From: Helicoverpa zea
Lineage: Eukaryota > Arthropoda > Insecta > Lepidoptera > Noctuidae
Direction: 5' to 3'
DNA: 64,000 bases
Assembly (NCBI RefSeq): GCF_022581195.2
Contig: NC_061463.1
Coordinates: forward strand, 1,364,001 to 1,428,000
Shown here: positions 1-10,830 of the stretch, one piece after another
Layout: every line of letters begins with the position of its first letter
How positions within the stretch are numbered: the stretch's first letter is position 1
Notes under the pieces: generated by a model
Databases searched by the model: none
What the model saw: the letters and a program-made list of their open reading frames with translations, nothing else
Told to the model about the DNA's origin: nothing
Position numbers and translations under genes: made by a program

Positions 1-798
1 AGGTACGACACACCCGTTATATGCTTATCTAACTCCTATTACATATTAACATGACTTTTCCAAAAACACACCCACACAACATCTATAAAACCCATCACAA
101 AAGTTACACGTACGTTACGTGTTCCTGCAATGTGAGTGCACAAAACTGCATTTCATATTCATGAGACTTGTTGAATTTTATCCCAACTGTCAGCTGGTCT
201 AGTTGGCATGCATTACTTGTTACGTAGGACTGATCGATGAACTGGCTTTAACAGCGGTTTTGTAGAATAAAGGTAGCTGTAGTAGGTGTTTCAGTTACGG
301 GTACCAACGAAATATTAAAAAGAGATTATCTTAAAAGCCTTTCTGTCACAGAATTTCCTGAGTGTGTATGATTTTTTTTAAACAATTTTGAGCTAAAGAA
401 TCCTTGTAGTTTTTGAGCTGATTGCGAAGAGATAGACAATAGCAGAGGTATTTTTAAAATTAATAGCAATATGGCTTGCACCTTTCTTGTAGTCTCGTGA
501 TCCCTTCCAAGAAGGAAATATACTTGCCTCTGGAGTGTGTTTAATAGCGCAATGTTTGGAGATAGAACTACCGACCTCTCGATAAGACTATTGCCGCTTA
601 GGGAATTTGGTTTAAGTACAATGTAAGAAGTAAGTATGGGTGTACAACATTAACAGTATTTCATCCACTATGGGTGTTTACAGGAACACGTTACATAGGC
701 TACATTTCGAAGGATACCGCACCAAACAGCTAGTGTTCCACGCTGATGGTCACACAACCCAGCCTGAGATTATTAACGGCTTATTCTAGGGATCTCAC
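1..798. other. non-coding flank, probably intron
   Basis: No exon, repeat family or RNA gene is recognised here. It lies just downstream (minus strand) of the adenylate cyclase exon, whose splice donor is at 797-798, so it is probably intron of that gene. Confidence 0.5.
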
Positions 799-1011
799 CT
801 GAGCAATCTGATCAAATCTCCCGAACAGCTCGTTGAGCGTCTTCACGAGGTCCGACGCGCTGAGCCGCTCAGACAGCGGCGTAAAGTTCACGATGTCCGC
901 GTAAAGTATGCTCACGTTGTTGTGACGTTGGACGTGCATCTCGTGGAAACGAGTCTGTTTTGAGCTGTCGGCGCAAGCGTCCGCCATTTTGAGCATTATT
1001 GAGCGTTTCAC
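799..1011 (-). CDS. adenylate cyclase, internal exon of the C1a catalytic domain
   Basis: The exon encodes 71 residues and is flanked by consensus splice sites: acceptor ttgttccag before base 1011 and donor CTCAG|GTGAGA after base 799, phase 0 at both ends. It carries class III cyclase signatures: the segment from RFHEMHVQRH into VSILYADIVNFTPLSE, then LVKTLNELFGRFDQIAQ. The Asp of YADIVNFT is the first metal-binding residue of the C1a domain; the second (in the LGDCYYC region of the family) should be in the next exon, beyond the window. The product would be an integral plasma-membrane enzyme making cAMP from ATP. Wording is closest to the ADCY2/4/7-like or other insect membrane cyclases, but I cannot assign the isoform. 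The upstream (5') exons should lie at higher coordinates on the minus strand, but none was recognised. Confidence 0.93.
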
Positions 1012-1257
1012 CTGGAACAAGGAGAAATAGGAAATTAAGATCCAACATTAAAAAGGAAGATGAAGTTTAGTTTTGCATAATTAATACAATTTTGTTGAAA
1101 TCCAGAGTTTGATTGTTAACGTTGTACAGTAAAGGAAATATCTCAGACATTAAACACAGAGTACAAGAGAGAATGTCAAGATAAACTGCTTCAAATGGTA
1201 CTTTACATCTAGAGGAGTAATTTTCATTTCTATGGTTTTCTTCAAAAAAATATATAT
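1012..1257. other. intron, nothing recognised
   Basis: AT-rich sequence between the cyclase exon and the duplicated block. Its minus-strand open frame shows no family signature. Confidence 0.4.
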
Positions 1258-1523
1258 TCTTAAAGGACAGATCAGAAGGGGTAGACAAACATTAAAAACA
1301 CATAATTCAAAGACATACAACCGTGCAAGTTTTATTGCTTACAAACATTACTTTTATAAATGATTTAACGATATCAAAACGAAGTTATTAAAAATACAGC
1401 ATTGAAGATAATTTGGAAATCATGTCAATTCTGAAGGTCTGTCATCGCAGTCGACGTCTTAACTTCTTCTTCTTGCCAGCCTGCTCGGTGCAGGATGGGC
1501 GCAAGGAGGATTGACATCTAAAA
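1258..1523 (-). repeat. 266-bp direct repeat, copy A (terminal-exon-like)
   Basis: This block matches 7301-7566 base for base by eye, at a constant offset of 6043 and with no gap. On the minus strand it looks like a 3'-terminal exon: TTTTAG|ATGTCAATCC at its head, a short coding tail ending at a TAA (1459-1461), then a 3'UTR with the signal AATAAAA (complement at 1330-1336) followed by a GT-rich stretch. Both copies end at the same base, and the flanks are unrelated beyond the edges. Confidence 0.9.
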
Positions 1524-1662
1524 CGGCCGTTCCTGACGGCGTGGCGTCCTCGACCGCATCTTCATCCCCGTCGTTGACTGCACCTTCATCCACGCTTTCG
1601 GATGCAGCATCATTCGCGTCATTAGCCTCAGGTCTATCTTCCCCAAGGGAACCAGCATGAGG
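1459..1662 (-). pseudogene. acidic open frame running into repeat copy A
   Basis: A 67-codon open frame on the minus strand is rich in D, E, A and S (for example DEGAVNDGDEDAVEDAT). It passes without interruption into the duplicated block and ends with the basic tail RLARRRS and TAA. It looks coding by composition but matches no family I know. A TAA lies directly upstream at 1663-1665. The nearest good acceptor (tttcag, about 1674-1679) cannot feed this frame without crossing that stop. Either there is an internal acceptor or the frame is a broken copy. It may be a nested gene or retro-copy within the cyclase gene. Confidence 0.35.
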
Positions 1663-1986
1663 TTACTCGTATTCTGAAACATATGTGGGAAACATATCAA
1701 TATCGCCCGGCGTCGTGAATAAGACTGAAGCGTACATCTTGAAGAAAATAAAATAAAACTTCTTTTTACTTTTAATTGTTACTCGTACGTACCATGGGCG
1801 CATGTGTGCACTTCAAGCGCCCACAGACAAAAATGTATAAAAAATTGTTAAAACAAAAAGAAAAAATAGCTTCAGACTTATCACGAATGGAATATGATTC
1901 AAATGATGAAATGATGGAAAAATATGATTCAGTGCATAGTGAATGACAGAATCCGGATTTCCATCACTCCCCATACACCGCCGGGT
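1663..1986. other. no gene recognised
   Basis: AT-rich spacer between the acidic frame and the tandem repeats. Nothing supported. Confidence 0.4.
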
Positions 1987-2178
1987 GACAGAGGCTCCCA
2001 GTTTGCATGTCATTTTACGCCTTCATAGCATAGGCGCGCAATTAAGCCATTTAGGTTGCATACTATGACGACGTGAAACAGAGACAGAGGCTCCCAGTTT
2101 GCATGTCATTACACACGCTCATAGCATAGGCGCGCAATTAAGCCATTTAGGTTGCATACTATGACGACGTGAAACAGA
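1987..2178. repeat. tandem repeat, two 96-bp units
   Basis: Units 1987-2082 and 2083-2178 each start gacagaggctcccagtttgc and end gacgacgtgaaacaga. They differ only in a short stretch near the CATTTTACGCC/CATTACACACG position. Confidence 0.95.
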
Positions 2179-2354
2179 GACCCATGCCGTCGCATGTTCT
2201 CTCAGCGGCCTCCAGAATAACACCGCCACGGTAACAGAGACCCATACCGTCGTATGTTCTCTCAGCGGCCTCCAAAATAACACCGCCACGGTAACAGAGA
2301 CCCATACCGTCGTATGTTCTCTCAGCGGCCTCCAAAATAACACCGCCACGGTAT
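2175..2354. repeat. minisatellite, three 60-bp units
   Basis: Units start at 2175, 2235 and 2295 with cagagaccca, and contain gtatgttctctcagcggcc and aacaccgccacggta. Units 2 and 3 are nearly identical and unit 1 has a few changes. Diverged partial copies of the head follow near 2358 and 2545. Because 60 is a multiple of 3, the array yields periodic open frames on the minus strand; these are artefacts. Confidence 0.95.
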
Positions 2355-3662
2355 AAACAGAGACCCGTACATTCATACGTTCTCAAAGTGGTCTAGACAA
2401 CTGGCACCACCAGTGTGTCAAAGTCAAAATCAAAGAAAAGACCATTTCCAAGCTAAAATTACAGTCAAGGTCAAAATCAGTCATTGAAAGTAGGTCCAAT
2501 TAGATCAACACATCAATATTCATGCACCCTTTCATGGCACGCACACAGAGACATGTACATTCGAACGTCCTCAAAGTCCTTGTCCTTGTCAAATTGCCTC
2601 GCAGCTCTCAAAGAAAGCTGAGGAGGTGTCCACTTGCTTCGCCACAGCGGAAGCAGTGGCGTTCTAATAAACTTTTATGAGGGGTGCATTTCGCTCGGCC
2701 ACTGCTGACCATTCATTTGAACGATTTAAGTTTTCAAAGAAATAAATCCATGACTTAATTATAACTTTGACATCATCACCATCATCATCATCATTGGCCA
2801 CAGAGCATCTTGGTCAGATGATCGTAGCCAGTGCTTGTCTATGCGGTTATTAGTGCCGCAATCACTTTCTTTTATGGCTAAATAAGCCAATAGCTGCACG
2901 ACACACATTACTTTGACACATAAAATCAAAATAGTAATCCAAAATATCATCGTTACTCATCGTTAATCACGTGCCAACAAACATAAGAGATCAACGGTTA
3001 AAATTGACACGTATGCAGTTTTAATCATCTTTTATAAAATAATGGTAAAAGGTCATGATGGGATGGGGTCAACAAATTGAAAGAATAAAAGATCAGACTC
3101 CCCTTAAGACTCCATATAAGGTTATTTCGATTGACGTTGCCACCTTACAACACCATGACGACCACCAACAAGGAATTAGCCAGCAATATTGGGCCGCGCC
3201 GACACGGCCATTCTGCGCTTTACACGTCCTCGTGTAAGTGCACTGTAACAGAAATAACACCAAGGAATATCTTTTCGTTCGGTCACTTCTGACCATAACA
3301 AAATATCGATTGGTTGATAGTCCCCAACAGTTCCCCATTCCGTGGACACACTAGAACAAACAAACGAGTACGTTTCCAGTTGTTCGAAAGAACCGTAAGC
3401 ACACGGTATTCACTAAGTAGTCAGCAAAAACGTAACTCTAAAGGTCGGACGTAGCGAGATATATCTTTAAAGCCACACAGGCACTCTTCGTCGCTTAACT
3501 ACTAGTAACACTTGCAACTAACAGTAGTTTTTGCATGGGTACTTGCTGCTGAGCATTGATCCAATGTAACGCACAATATTTACCAGTGCCAGTACGAGCC
3601 ACATGAGGAATTACGAGGACTTAACTACCAGGCCTACCTAAAACTTAGTGAATTTTAACTTA
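2355..3662. other. spacer with degenerate minisatellite copies
   Basis: It holds diverged copies of the 60-bp unit head near 2358 and 2545 and a (CAT)n-like run at about 2770-2795. No exon is supported. Confidence 0.4.
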
Positions 3663-3800
3663 GGGCTGATTTATCAATCACCAGATAACTTTTATCTGAC
3701 GAATAAGTTTGAAGTTTTGACAGCTTTTGTATAGAAGATATGTCAAACCGCCATATTTATTCCTCAGATAGAGGTTAACTGATGATTGAACAATCAGCCC
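3663..3800. mobile_element. PIF/Harbinger-like MITE, 138 bp
   Basis: Long imperfect terminal inverted repeats begin GGGCTGATTTATCAATCA on the left and GGGCTGATTGTTCAATCA on the right (reverse complement), extending about 40 bp each. The element is flanked by TTA on both sides (3660-3662 and 3801-3803), the target duplication typical of PIF/Harbinger. No coding capacity. Confidence 0.8.
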
Positions 3801-4149
3801 TTAGTCTGTTCCATAATTGAGCTCGGCTCAATAAGTCTTATTCGTAAATGCATTATTATGTGACGTCATCTCACGGGTATCACAATTCAAATACTTATTT
3901 CAGCTAAGAGAAAAATTGTCTCGGATGTATGACTGAATAGCGTCTAAACCAGTTGCTGGTCATAACAGCAATTCTCTCTAAGTTGATCAGCCAGCTGCGC
4001 AGGGCACACTATAGCTCACAAGCATTTGGGCAGACACAGATGCACTGTTACTCTCATATTTCGTTGAGACGGTAATCCAATACAACCGGAGAGATATCAA
4101 GCGCATGATCAACATTTATAAACTCACTGATGGATAGGTGTCTATCACG

Positions 4150-4300
4150 AACTTATAGATTTCGGGCTACTTTTGGGAGTTTCTCTAAACCCACAAAGTG
4201 ATTTCCGCCCGACCCGGGGATCGAACCCGAAACTGGACAGCAGTCGTGCTGTGCGTCTGCCAGACCAATGAGGCCAATGCGAACTCAACTTGAGAACCAC
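4150..4300 (-). mobile_element. tRNA-derived SINE fragment
   Basis: Reverse complement shows a pol III B-box-like core, GGGTTCGATCCCCGGGTC, with a degenerate tRNA-like head before it (GCCTCATTGGTCTGGCAGAC). Body and tail are short, and no clear target duplication was seen. Confidence 0.65.
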
Positions 4301-5400
4301 ATGGAAAATAAAACAGATCACCTGATCGCCTGAATGCATGATATACCAGGCATACTATCCACTCGCTCTCATCATTCGAGCAATGTTGTGCGATGTGCTG
4401 ACCGTCGGCACTCCGTAAAGCATGCAGGAATAAAGCAAGCGCAAGAAGTGTGAAACTGCAGCACATACGTCGTCAAATTATGTGCTTCTCACGTAGTAAA
4501 TCTCATTGTGTTTTCTGGTTTCAGTTTATCTCCGATATCTGTAGACAGAAGGTTAAAGAAGTAGGCTTTGGGCCAGATTCAGGCATCTGAGTACTTAAAC
4601 ATGAATTGACGAACTCTCATGCATTATTAGTAAGGAGTATAAGTGAACATAATCATTTTAATAAGAAAGCGAAAACTAAGCTGTCATTGTTAGTCAGGCT
4701 TCCAGATTGTTAAGAATCATTGCCATTTACTAGGAGTAATCATTTCAATTAATGCCTTCCTCTAAACAAATCTTACATTAATGCTGTCTTCCATGCCTCA
4801 GCTATCAGTCCTCCAAACCTTCCAGGGACTTTCCCGGGAGGCAACAGAGCAAGAGTATTACAAATATGAAACAGCTCTATACTCAATACTCAATTCTTTA
4901 ATACACACCATCATGTTTACAGTTGTTGTTCTATAGGTAATTTATGTCACAATTATGGACCCTGTTGGGCACAGCACATACAATAGTAGGAGAGAGGAGG
5001 AAGCGTACTGAGTGTTTAATGCTAGCTCTATTCCCGGTCGCCGCGATGCCAATGCAAAGGCCTTACAGGGGTATATTCCGAGTCACTCCTTAATTCAACG
5101 TAGGTACACCAAAACATAATCTTAAGTAGATTTATGAGATTAAATGTTCATAAAGTAAAAACTCGTAACAATTAGTAGTTGGTAATGTACTGGACGTGAG
5201 ACTTATAAATTTGCTAGAAAATTAAGCTCCCAATTTCAATATTCCAGAATTCGCGCAACTTAGTGCACACTTCTGCTAAGGCCATTGACATTTTCCTTTG
5301 TCAACTATAAAGTAATCTGTGCCTAAACGGTGAAGAACCAGTAAGGCTAAATTGTGAGCTTCCTAGCAACTGATGTCGTAACAACAAACTTGTTTAGTGA
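4301..5400. other. no gene recognised
   Basis: No splice-bounded coding segment or named repeat was seen. Confidence 0.4.
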
Positions 5401-5450
5401 TTGTGAGTGTGTGAGTGTGTGTCTGTGAGTGTACGATTGTGACTGTGTAC
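5401..5450. repeat. GT-rich simple repeat
   Basis: Imperfect (GTGA/GT)n run, gtgagtgtgtgagtgtgtgt and following bases. Confidence 0.75.
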
Positions 5451-5854
5451 TGAGAAGGTATAGGTCTGACGCACAATTTGAAGTATACTCAGTCAGTGTA
5501 CGTTATAATTAATAGGTAAGCAATTGCTCAAAACTGGTAAGCAATTGGCTAAAACAACGTAGTTATACCATGGTAGCAGCAAACTGATATTTCTGTATTT
5601 AGTAGAAAGTGTCATAAATAGGGTAGTATATGAAGCAAGTTCATTGAGCTCTGTCTAGTCTAGCTTGCATGCAAAGACATTTAGTTAAATGTGATAAGCC
5701 AAAACATTTGAAGATGATTTGAAGATGTATCTCTTTGCTTCTACTATTTAGCCATCATTATTGCAGTTTCCAGTGTCATGCAAACACTTTCGTAAATTTC
5801 AAAATATAGGTTTTGTATTAAGTATCTAATAAAATTAATCGAGTATTCATAGTG

Positions 5855-5925
5855 CATTTCGAGAATCAAACCCGAGTCGTCGCGCACTGCAAACCAATAA
5901 ACCAATAAGAGGATTTACCATAGTT
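5855..5925 (-). mobile_element. degenerate SINE B-box fragment
   Basis: Reverse complement contains CGGGTTTGATTCTCG preceded by tRNA-like sequence, a decayed SINE head. Confidence 0.4.
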
Positions 5926-5979
5926 GCGTATGACTGAATTTCTTAACCATTTATAACAAACTTTTACTGTTTAAACCTT

Positions 5980-6100
5980 CCCCGGACCTCTACAAACATT
6001 TCAAAACGAAAATCAACCAAATCGGTCCAGCCATTCTCGAGTTCCAGTGAGACCAACGAACAGCAATTCATTTTTATATATAAGAAGAAGAAGAAGATAA
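5980..6100 (+). mobile_element. RTE-like LINE 3'-end fragment
   Basis: Contains the characteristic string aaatcggtccagccattctc followed by gagaccaacgaacagcaatt and an AT/AAG-rich tail, as in the 3' ends of widespread moth RTE-like elements. Similar pieces occur at 26540, 34200, 44130, 45640, 46270 and 47755. Confidence 0.6.
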
Positions 6101-7300
6101 GATACATAAGAACTGGATTGATCTCACCAGGCATTATCACTCCATGCTTCTTGTAATATCTCTGCAAACAGCGCTAGGCCTTAGCGCTTTATAATAACAG
6201 CAGGGAGTCACATTATGTGACACCACAGCGAGACAGGAGTAGAGGTTCCTTCCACACGAAACGCACGAGCGACCTCGCGATATGTTGATGAGCTGCTCCA
6301 CTCGACAGACAGGATACATGTTCCCAGCTCACGTATTAGATACTATTCTCGCCATAAGACAAAAACACAATAACTGGACCATGGAACCATGGAAACCGGT
6401 GATATTTTTGTAGCTACAAGCGGCCTTGTTATATAAGTAGAAATTATTTCCCATTATTTCTTAAAATGTATCCAAGAATAATGAAAACAATACCGATACT
6501 CTTCTTTCAACACAATTTTTAGTACAGCAAATCATACATCGCACAGAATATTCAATTTGTTTTAACAGTTGGAAGTTTTAGGGCTTTATGTTGAAATCAT
6601 TTTCTAAAAGCGTGATAAAAGGTAGCGACACCATACAGCGCTTCTTACTTCCTTCTCAACGCCAGACATACTTATACCTCGTACTATGATAAGTTGAAAA
6701 GTTTCAGCCCTATTTGCAAAATTCATAATCCAAAACTGTCCAAATCATAAAATATTGATCATAAATTTATTATGTGCAACTTGTAAAACTTCAACATGGC
6801 TTTTCAGGGCCACTGTCTTCGAGCTTCAGTGTTTTACACATCCTGAAAAAGAAATCCAAGAGGTTCACTCTAAAACACAGATCTGCTGCTGTAAAGAATC
6901 TTCGTAAGATCGAACTGAGGCAGTTCCAGCTGGTGGGCTATCTTCAGTATCTCCAGCATTCGATCGCTTTTTGTTTTACAAACAAGACACAGCAGCTGTC
7001 ACTTTTCCTCTCGCAATTTCTAGTCAAGACTTTGACCAGTTCTTTGCCATAATGTTGATGTTGTGGCTTCCAATGTGCTGTCGGTTATATCGTGGTTGTT
7101 TCACAGCACATGAGGATCATTCATAGAATCGCAACGGTATCGGGACTATAACTAGTTCATACTTTTTCTTCAGAATACTCTCGAGTGTAAGAAATAAAAC
7201 TTATTTACGGTTAAGATGTAGTTTCAATAACATAACAAATAATTACTGAATTTAGACGGCAAACGAAACGGTAAAGAACGCGTGGCTATCCCACTTCTGA
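6101..7300. other. no gene recognised
   Basis: A 92-codon plus-strand open frame at 6774-7052 has no recognisable domain and no splice or promoter support, so I treat it as chance. Confidence 0.4.
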
Positions 7301-7566
7301 TCTTAAAGGACAGATCAGAAGGGGTAGACAAACATTAAAAACACATAATTCAAAGACATACAACCGTGCAAGTTTTATTGCTTACAAACATTACTTTTAT
7401 AAATGATTTAACGATATCAAAACGAAGTTATTAAAAATACAGCATTGAAGATAATTTGGAAATCATGTCAATTCTGAAGGTCTGTCATCGCAGTCGACGT
7501 CTTAACTTCTTCTTCTTGCCAGCCTGCTCGGTGCAGGATGGGCGCAAGGAGGATTGACATCTAAAA
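7301..7566 (-). repeat. 266-bp direct repeat, copy B (terminal-exon-like)
   Basis: Matches copy A with no difference seen. On the minus strand it is preceded by AT-rich, intron-like sequence ending in a good acceptor (atatttttag|ATGTC), unlike copy A, where an open frame continues upstream. The short coding tail would stop at 7502-7504, and the AATAAAA signal is conserved. This copy looks more like a genuine spliced last exon. Confidence 0.9.
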
Positions 7567-8231
7567 ATATAATATATCCAAAATAACGTTGTTATCACAT
7601 TATTTGAAACGACCAAATAAATGAGGTCCTTTTAGGCAACTTTGCACGAAGTCCAACTTCTGTAAACCTTTAGCCAATGTTGAAATCAAATACCGCACAA
7701 TCTAAAAAATAAACAAAAGACTACTGTAACAAAACTTATCGTAGGTTTATCAGTAGTATTAAGGTAGTATTTAAAGCCTTAAGAGCCGTCTATGACTTCA
7801 GGCTATCCACCTTAGGACCTAGTAGACGTGTTTATACTTTTATCGCGATGTTCAGTATAATCCCCTGTTAGTCATACTTCTCTTTCTTTATGTATGTTTT
7901 CCCGGTCATTGGCTTGATAAGAAAATGTTCAAGCGCCTGACGAAACTGTTATAGCAATGTTATGATTGTCTGTTTCAGTAATGTAGCTAGGAGTTTTGTG
8001 GCAGAAAATATCGAAGTATGGTCAATAATCTGTATGTGTGTTGTAGTTGCAGATAGAAACTAGAGAAAGGTTTTAATGTAAGAGTTTTAAAAACAAAAAT
8101 TACTACTTTAGTATTTCAGCGCTATAACATCGTAACCGATTGTGTATCGGTCACTGTCTTTGCAATTAATATCATTTACCTTTATAACTATGAAGGAAGC
8201 AAACTACAACACATTGGTAATAGGATATCAT
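7567..8231. other. no gene recognised
   Basis: AT-rich sequence. Upstream of copy B on the minus strand it would be intron, if that exon is real. Confidence 0.35.
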
Positions 8232-8362
8232 TTCATCATCATCTCCCGAGCCTTTTCAAACTATGTTGGGATCGGCTTCCAGTCTAACCGGATGCAGCTA
8301 AGTACCAGTGTTTTACAAGGAGAGACTGAGAGACTCAACGCAGTTACCCGGGCAAATTGGAT
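8232..8362 (-). mobile_element. SINE tail fragment (same family as 43392-43776)
   Basis: Complementary to the tail of the full SINE: atgttgggatcggcttccag, tctaaccggatgcagct and cagttacccgggcaa are all shared with the reverse complement of 43630-43770. Confidence 0.85.
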
Positions 8363-8528
8363 ACCTTTATATATCGTCTATAATAACTCATATAGGTATG
8401 ATCCAGTTACATTAAAATGCAGGTTCTAGAAGATAGACAGACAGGGTCACTAAACACCTCATCATCTTACTCACGCATGACTCCTAAAGTTCATGACACA
8501 GATGGCATTGACTTGCAGACATTCAGGG

Positions 8529-8671
8529 CCTTACTACAAAAACTTTAAACCCTGTTTTACGCTTGTCTAATAAAATTTTGGCTGCAAAATGAACCATATG
8601 TCAACGTCAGAATTTGACATTTTTTTAGACAAGGCATAAACTGACGTTTAAAAGTTTTTGTGGTAAGACGG
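8529..8671. mobile_element. MITE with ~40-bp terminal inverted repeats
   Basis: Left end cttactacaaaaactttaaac, right end (reverse complement) cttaccacaaaaacttttaaa. Both arms continue to a shared GTCTAA motif. About 143 bp, non-coding. Confidence 0.75.
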
Positions 8672-10310
8672 TATGGGTTTATGCTATGACCAAACATTAA
8701 TTACGAATAGAAGGAAAAAAAAACAAAAAAATATTAGACTTAGGGTACTCATTAGTAATATTTTTGCGTAGGTAAATACATCGTAGACACTGTATGACTA
8801 AATATGGCTTACCATAAAAATTATGACAGTACTAAAATTGATACCTACTATTAAATGCAAAAAAAATATAGCTGGATTTTGATGACGTAAGCAAACATAT
8901 TAACGTCAATCTAAGGGGCAATGCCCGTGGTTTTTTAAAGAAACTTGTCAGTACATAGCTGAATAACTGTTGACTTGTTTCTATTATTATCTCAACATTA
9001 TAAATGTGAAACTTGGTTGGTTAGTTTTTGTACGGGTTTGGGAAATAGTTTTTTCAGGTGGAGTGTGAAACTCCTCCAAACAGATACTTAATACATATAT
9101 GGATACCTGTGTGGATCAAAAATTTCAAATAAAAACTTATCAAATTATATTTAGCCTAATGGTTTATGAAAATAATTTCATAAATGCATCCACAAACACA
9201 TATTTCTCCAACTCCACAATAACGCCAGATACCATCCTGTAAAAATTACATCACCACTAAAAATCCTTTTCGTAACCTAATCCAACACAAAAAAAAAAAT
9301 CCTCCCAAAAATAGCAGACAAGTCAAGAAAATATAATTTTGGGGAAATTCTTGACATCCCACTGCGATGATAGACACGTAAAAATAAAACATCTTAGTAA
9401 AAAAACAAATTACAGACTGATTCATTTAATTTGCAACGCAGTGTATTTCTTAGAAGTGTGAGTGTGTGAATAATCAGGGAATCACCAGGTGGGCGTGGCT
9501 TGCGCACAGACAGAATTGAATTATGACGTAAGTATGTATGTATGGGTAATGTTACGTTTTCTTATGAATGGGGCTATGAAATTATGAATTGTGTGTTTTA
9601 ATGGTGCGCCATTTTAAATTAGTGATTAAATTTTATCCAGGAACTTTGGGTCGCTTTTAACCGACCTCCCAAAAAGGTGGAGGTTCTCAATTAGGATATT
9701 TGTTAATATTGTTTAACTATCTATGCTTTACATTATTTCTAAATATGATTCCTTCATAGAATTTGTTACTGAAAGAAGCCCGAAAAGTATACTTTTTTAT
9801 AATAATATGGAAAAAATAATATTTCAGTAGATATGTACCTACTTGCTGCAATAAGTCTGCTAATTACGATTTCATAAAAAAATTGCAATCTAACGGTTTA
9901 AGATATAAAAGATGACTAATGTAAATTATCATACGTAACATACATTAAGATAAATAATAATTGTGAAATCCGTTGACTCCGGACTTTTGACTGAAACATG
10001 ACATCATTGATGATAATCATAATTTGTGAAAGAAACGGTAAAACCTAGAGATTACTTACCTAGAGCTACGTTTCAGGCATTGTTCTATGTTGTATACCTA
10101 TTAGAATTTGGTAATAATACGTACTTTCCGCAAACCTAAGCTAATATTAGCCGAAGAGTTTGTTTGATTCACTGAAAACGCTTATTTCAGGAAATAATTC
10201 TCTATTTTGAATGAAACAACGTATTTTCATATCACAAGAAGTATTTTCTAGAGGCATATCTACCATTTTAATTCCAGGTGCGCGAAGTACCTAAGAGCCG
10301 AAAGTAAACA
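8672..10310. other. AT-rich, no gene recognised
   Basis: A patch near 9000-9120 (attataaatgtgaaacttgg onward) resembles the edge of an RTE-like repeat. Otherwise nothing is supported. Confidence 0.35.
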
Positions 10311-10314
10311 CTAC

Positions 10315-10440
10315 TCGTCTTTTAAACGCCTGTTGAACACTTTTCTAAAAATGACAGACGTTGAAATAAGCTCAGTTTTGCAGTCACATTTTTTAGACAA
10401 GTGTTCAACAGATGTTTAAGTTGTTGTCGTAAGACTGTAC
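10315..10440. mobile_element. MITE-like inverted-repeat element
   Basis: Left arm taaacgcctgttgaacactt and right arm (reverse complement) taaacatctgttgaacactt, each followed by a TCTAAAAA-like run. It has the same GTCTAA-type inner motif as the 8529 MITE. Confidence 0.6.
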
Positions 10441-10715
10441 GAGTCTAAGGTAGGTAATAATTAAATGATGATGATTAATAAAATATAAAGGAAGGAAAAT
10501 AAAAAAATCTGTAGATCAGACCATATCTTCTACGAAAAGTAATACGGATTCTTGGTATCGATTAACCATTTTTATTCTTTTTAAGAGCATTAGTCGTATT
10601 TCTGCCTAATTTTATACATTTTTCCTCTAAAAGGCTGAGGGTGCGTCCTACATGGGCGAATCAAAGCGAATGCGAAGATACCTAAAGCGAATTCAAAAAT
10701 GTACGAGGCACCGCG

Positions 10716-10830
10716 TCATCATCATCCTCCTGTCCTTATCCCAATTTTATTTGGGTTCGGCGCAGCATGTTTTCTCCTTCATACTCTTCTATCTGCCGTC
10801 ATCTCGCATATACATTCTTGCCGCACCGCC
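10716..10830. repeat. interspersed repeat family B
   Basis: Core cctgtccttatcccaatttt followed by atttgggttcggcgcagcatg. The same core recurs at about 49964-50110 and 53972-54095, so it is a dispersed family; its class is not known to me. Confidence 0.7.

Noticed and set aside
2119..2386. Open frames with a repeated 20-residue peptide
   Set aside because: Produced by the 60-bp minisatellite, whose unit is a multiple of three; not a gene.
6774..7052. 92-codon plus-strand open frame
   Set aside because: No domain, no promoter or splice support, and length within chance expectation for AT-rich DNA in six frames.
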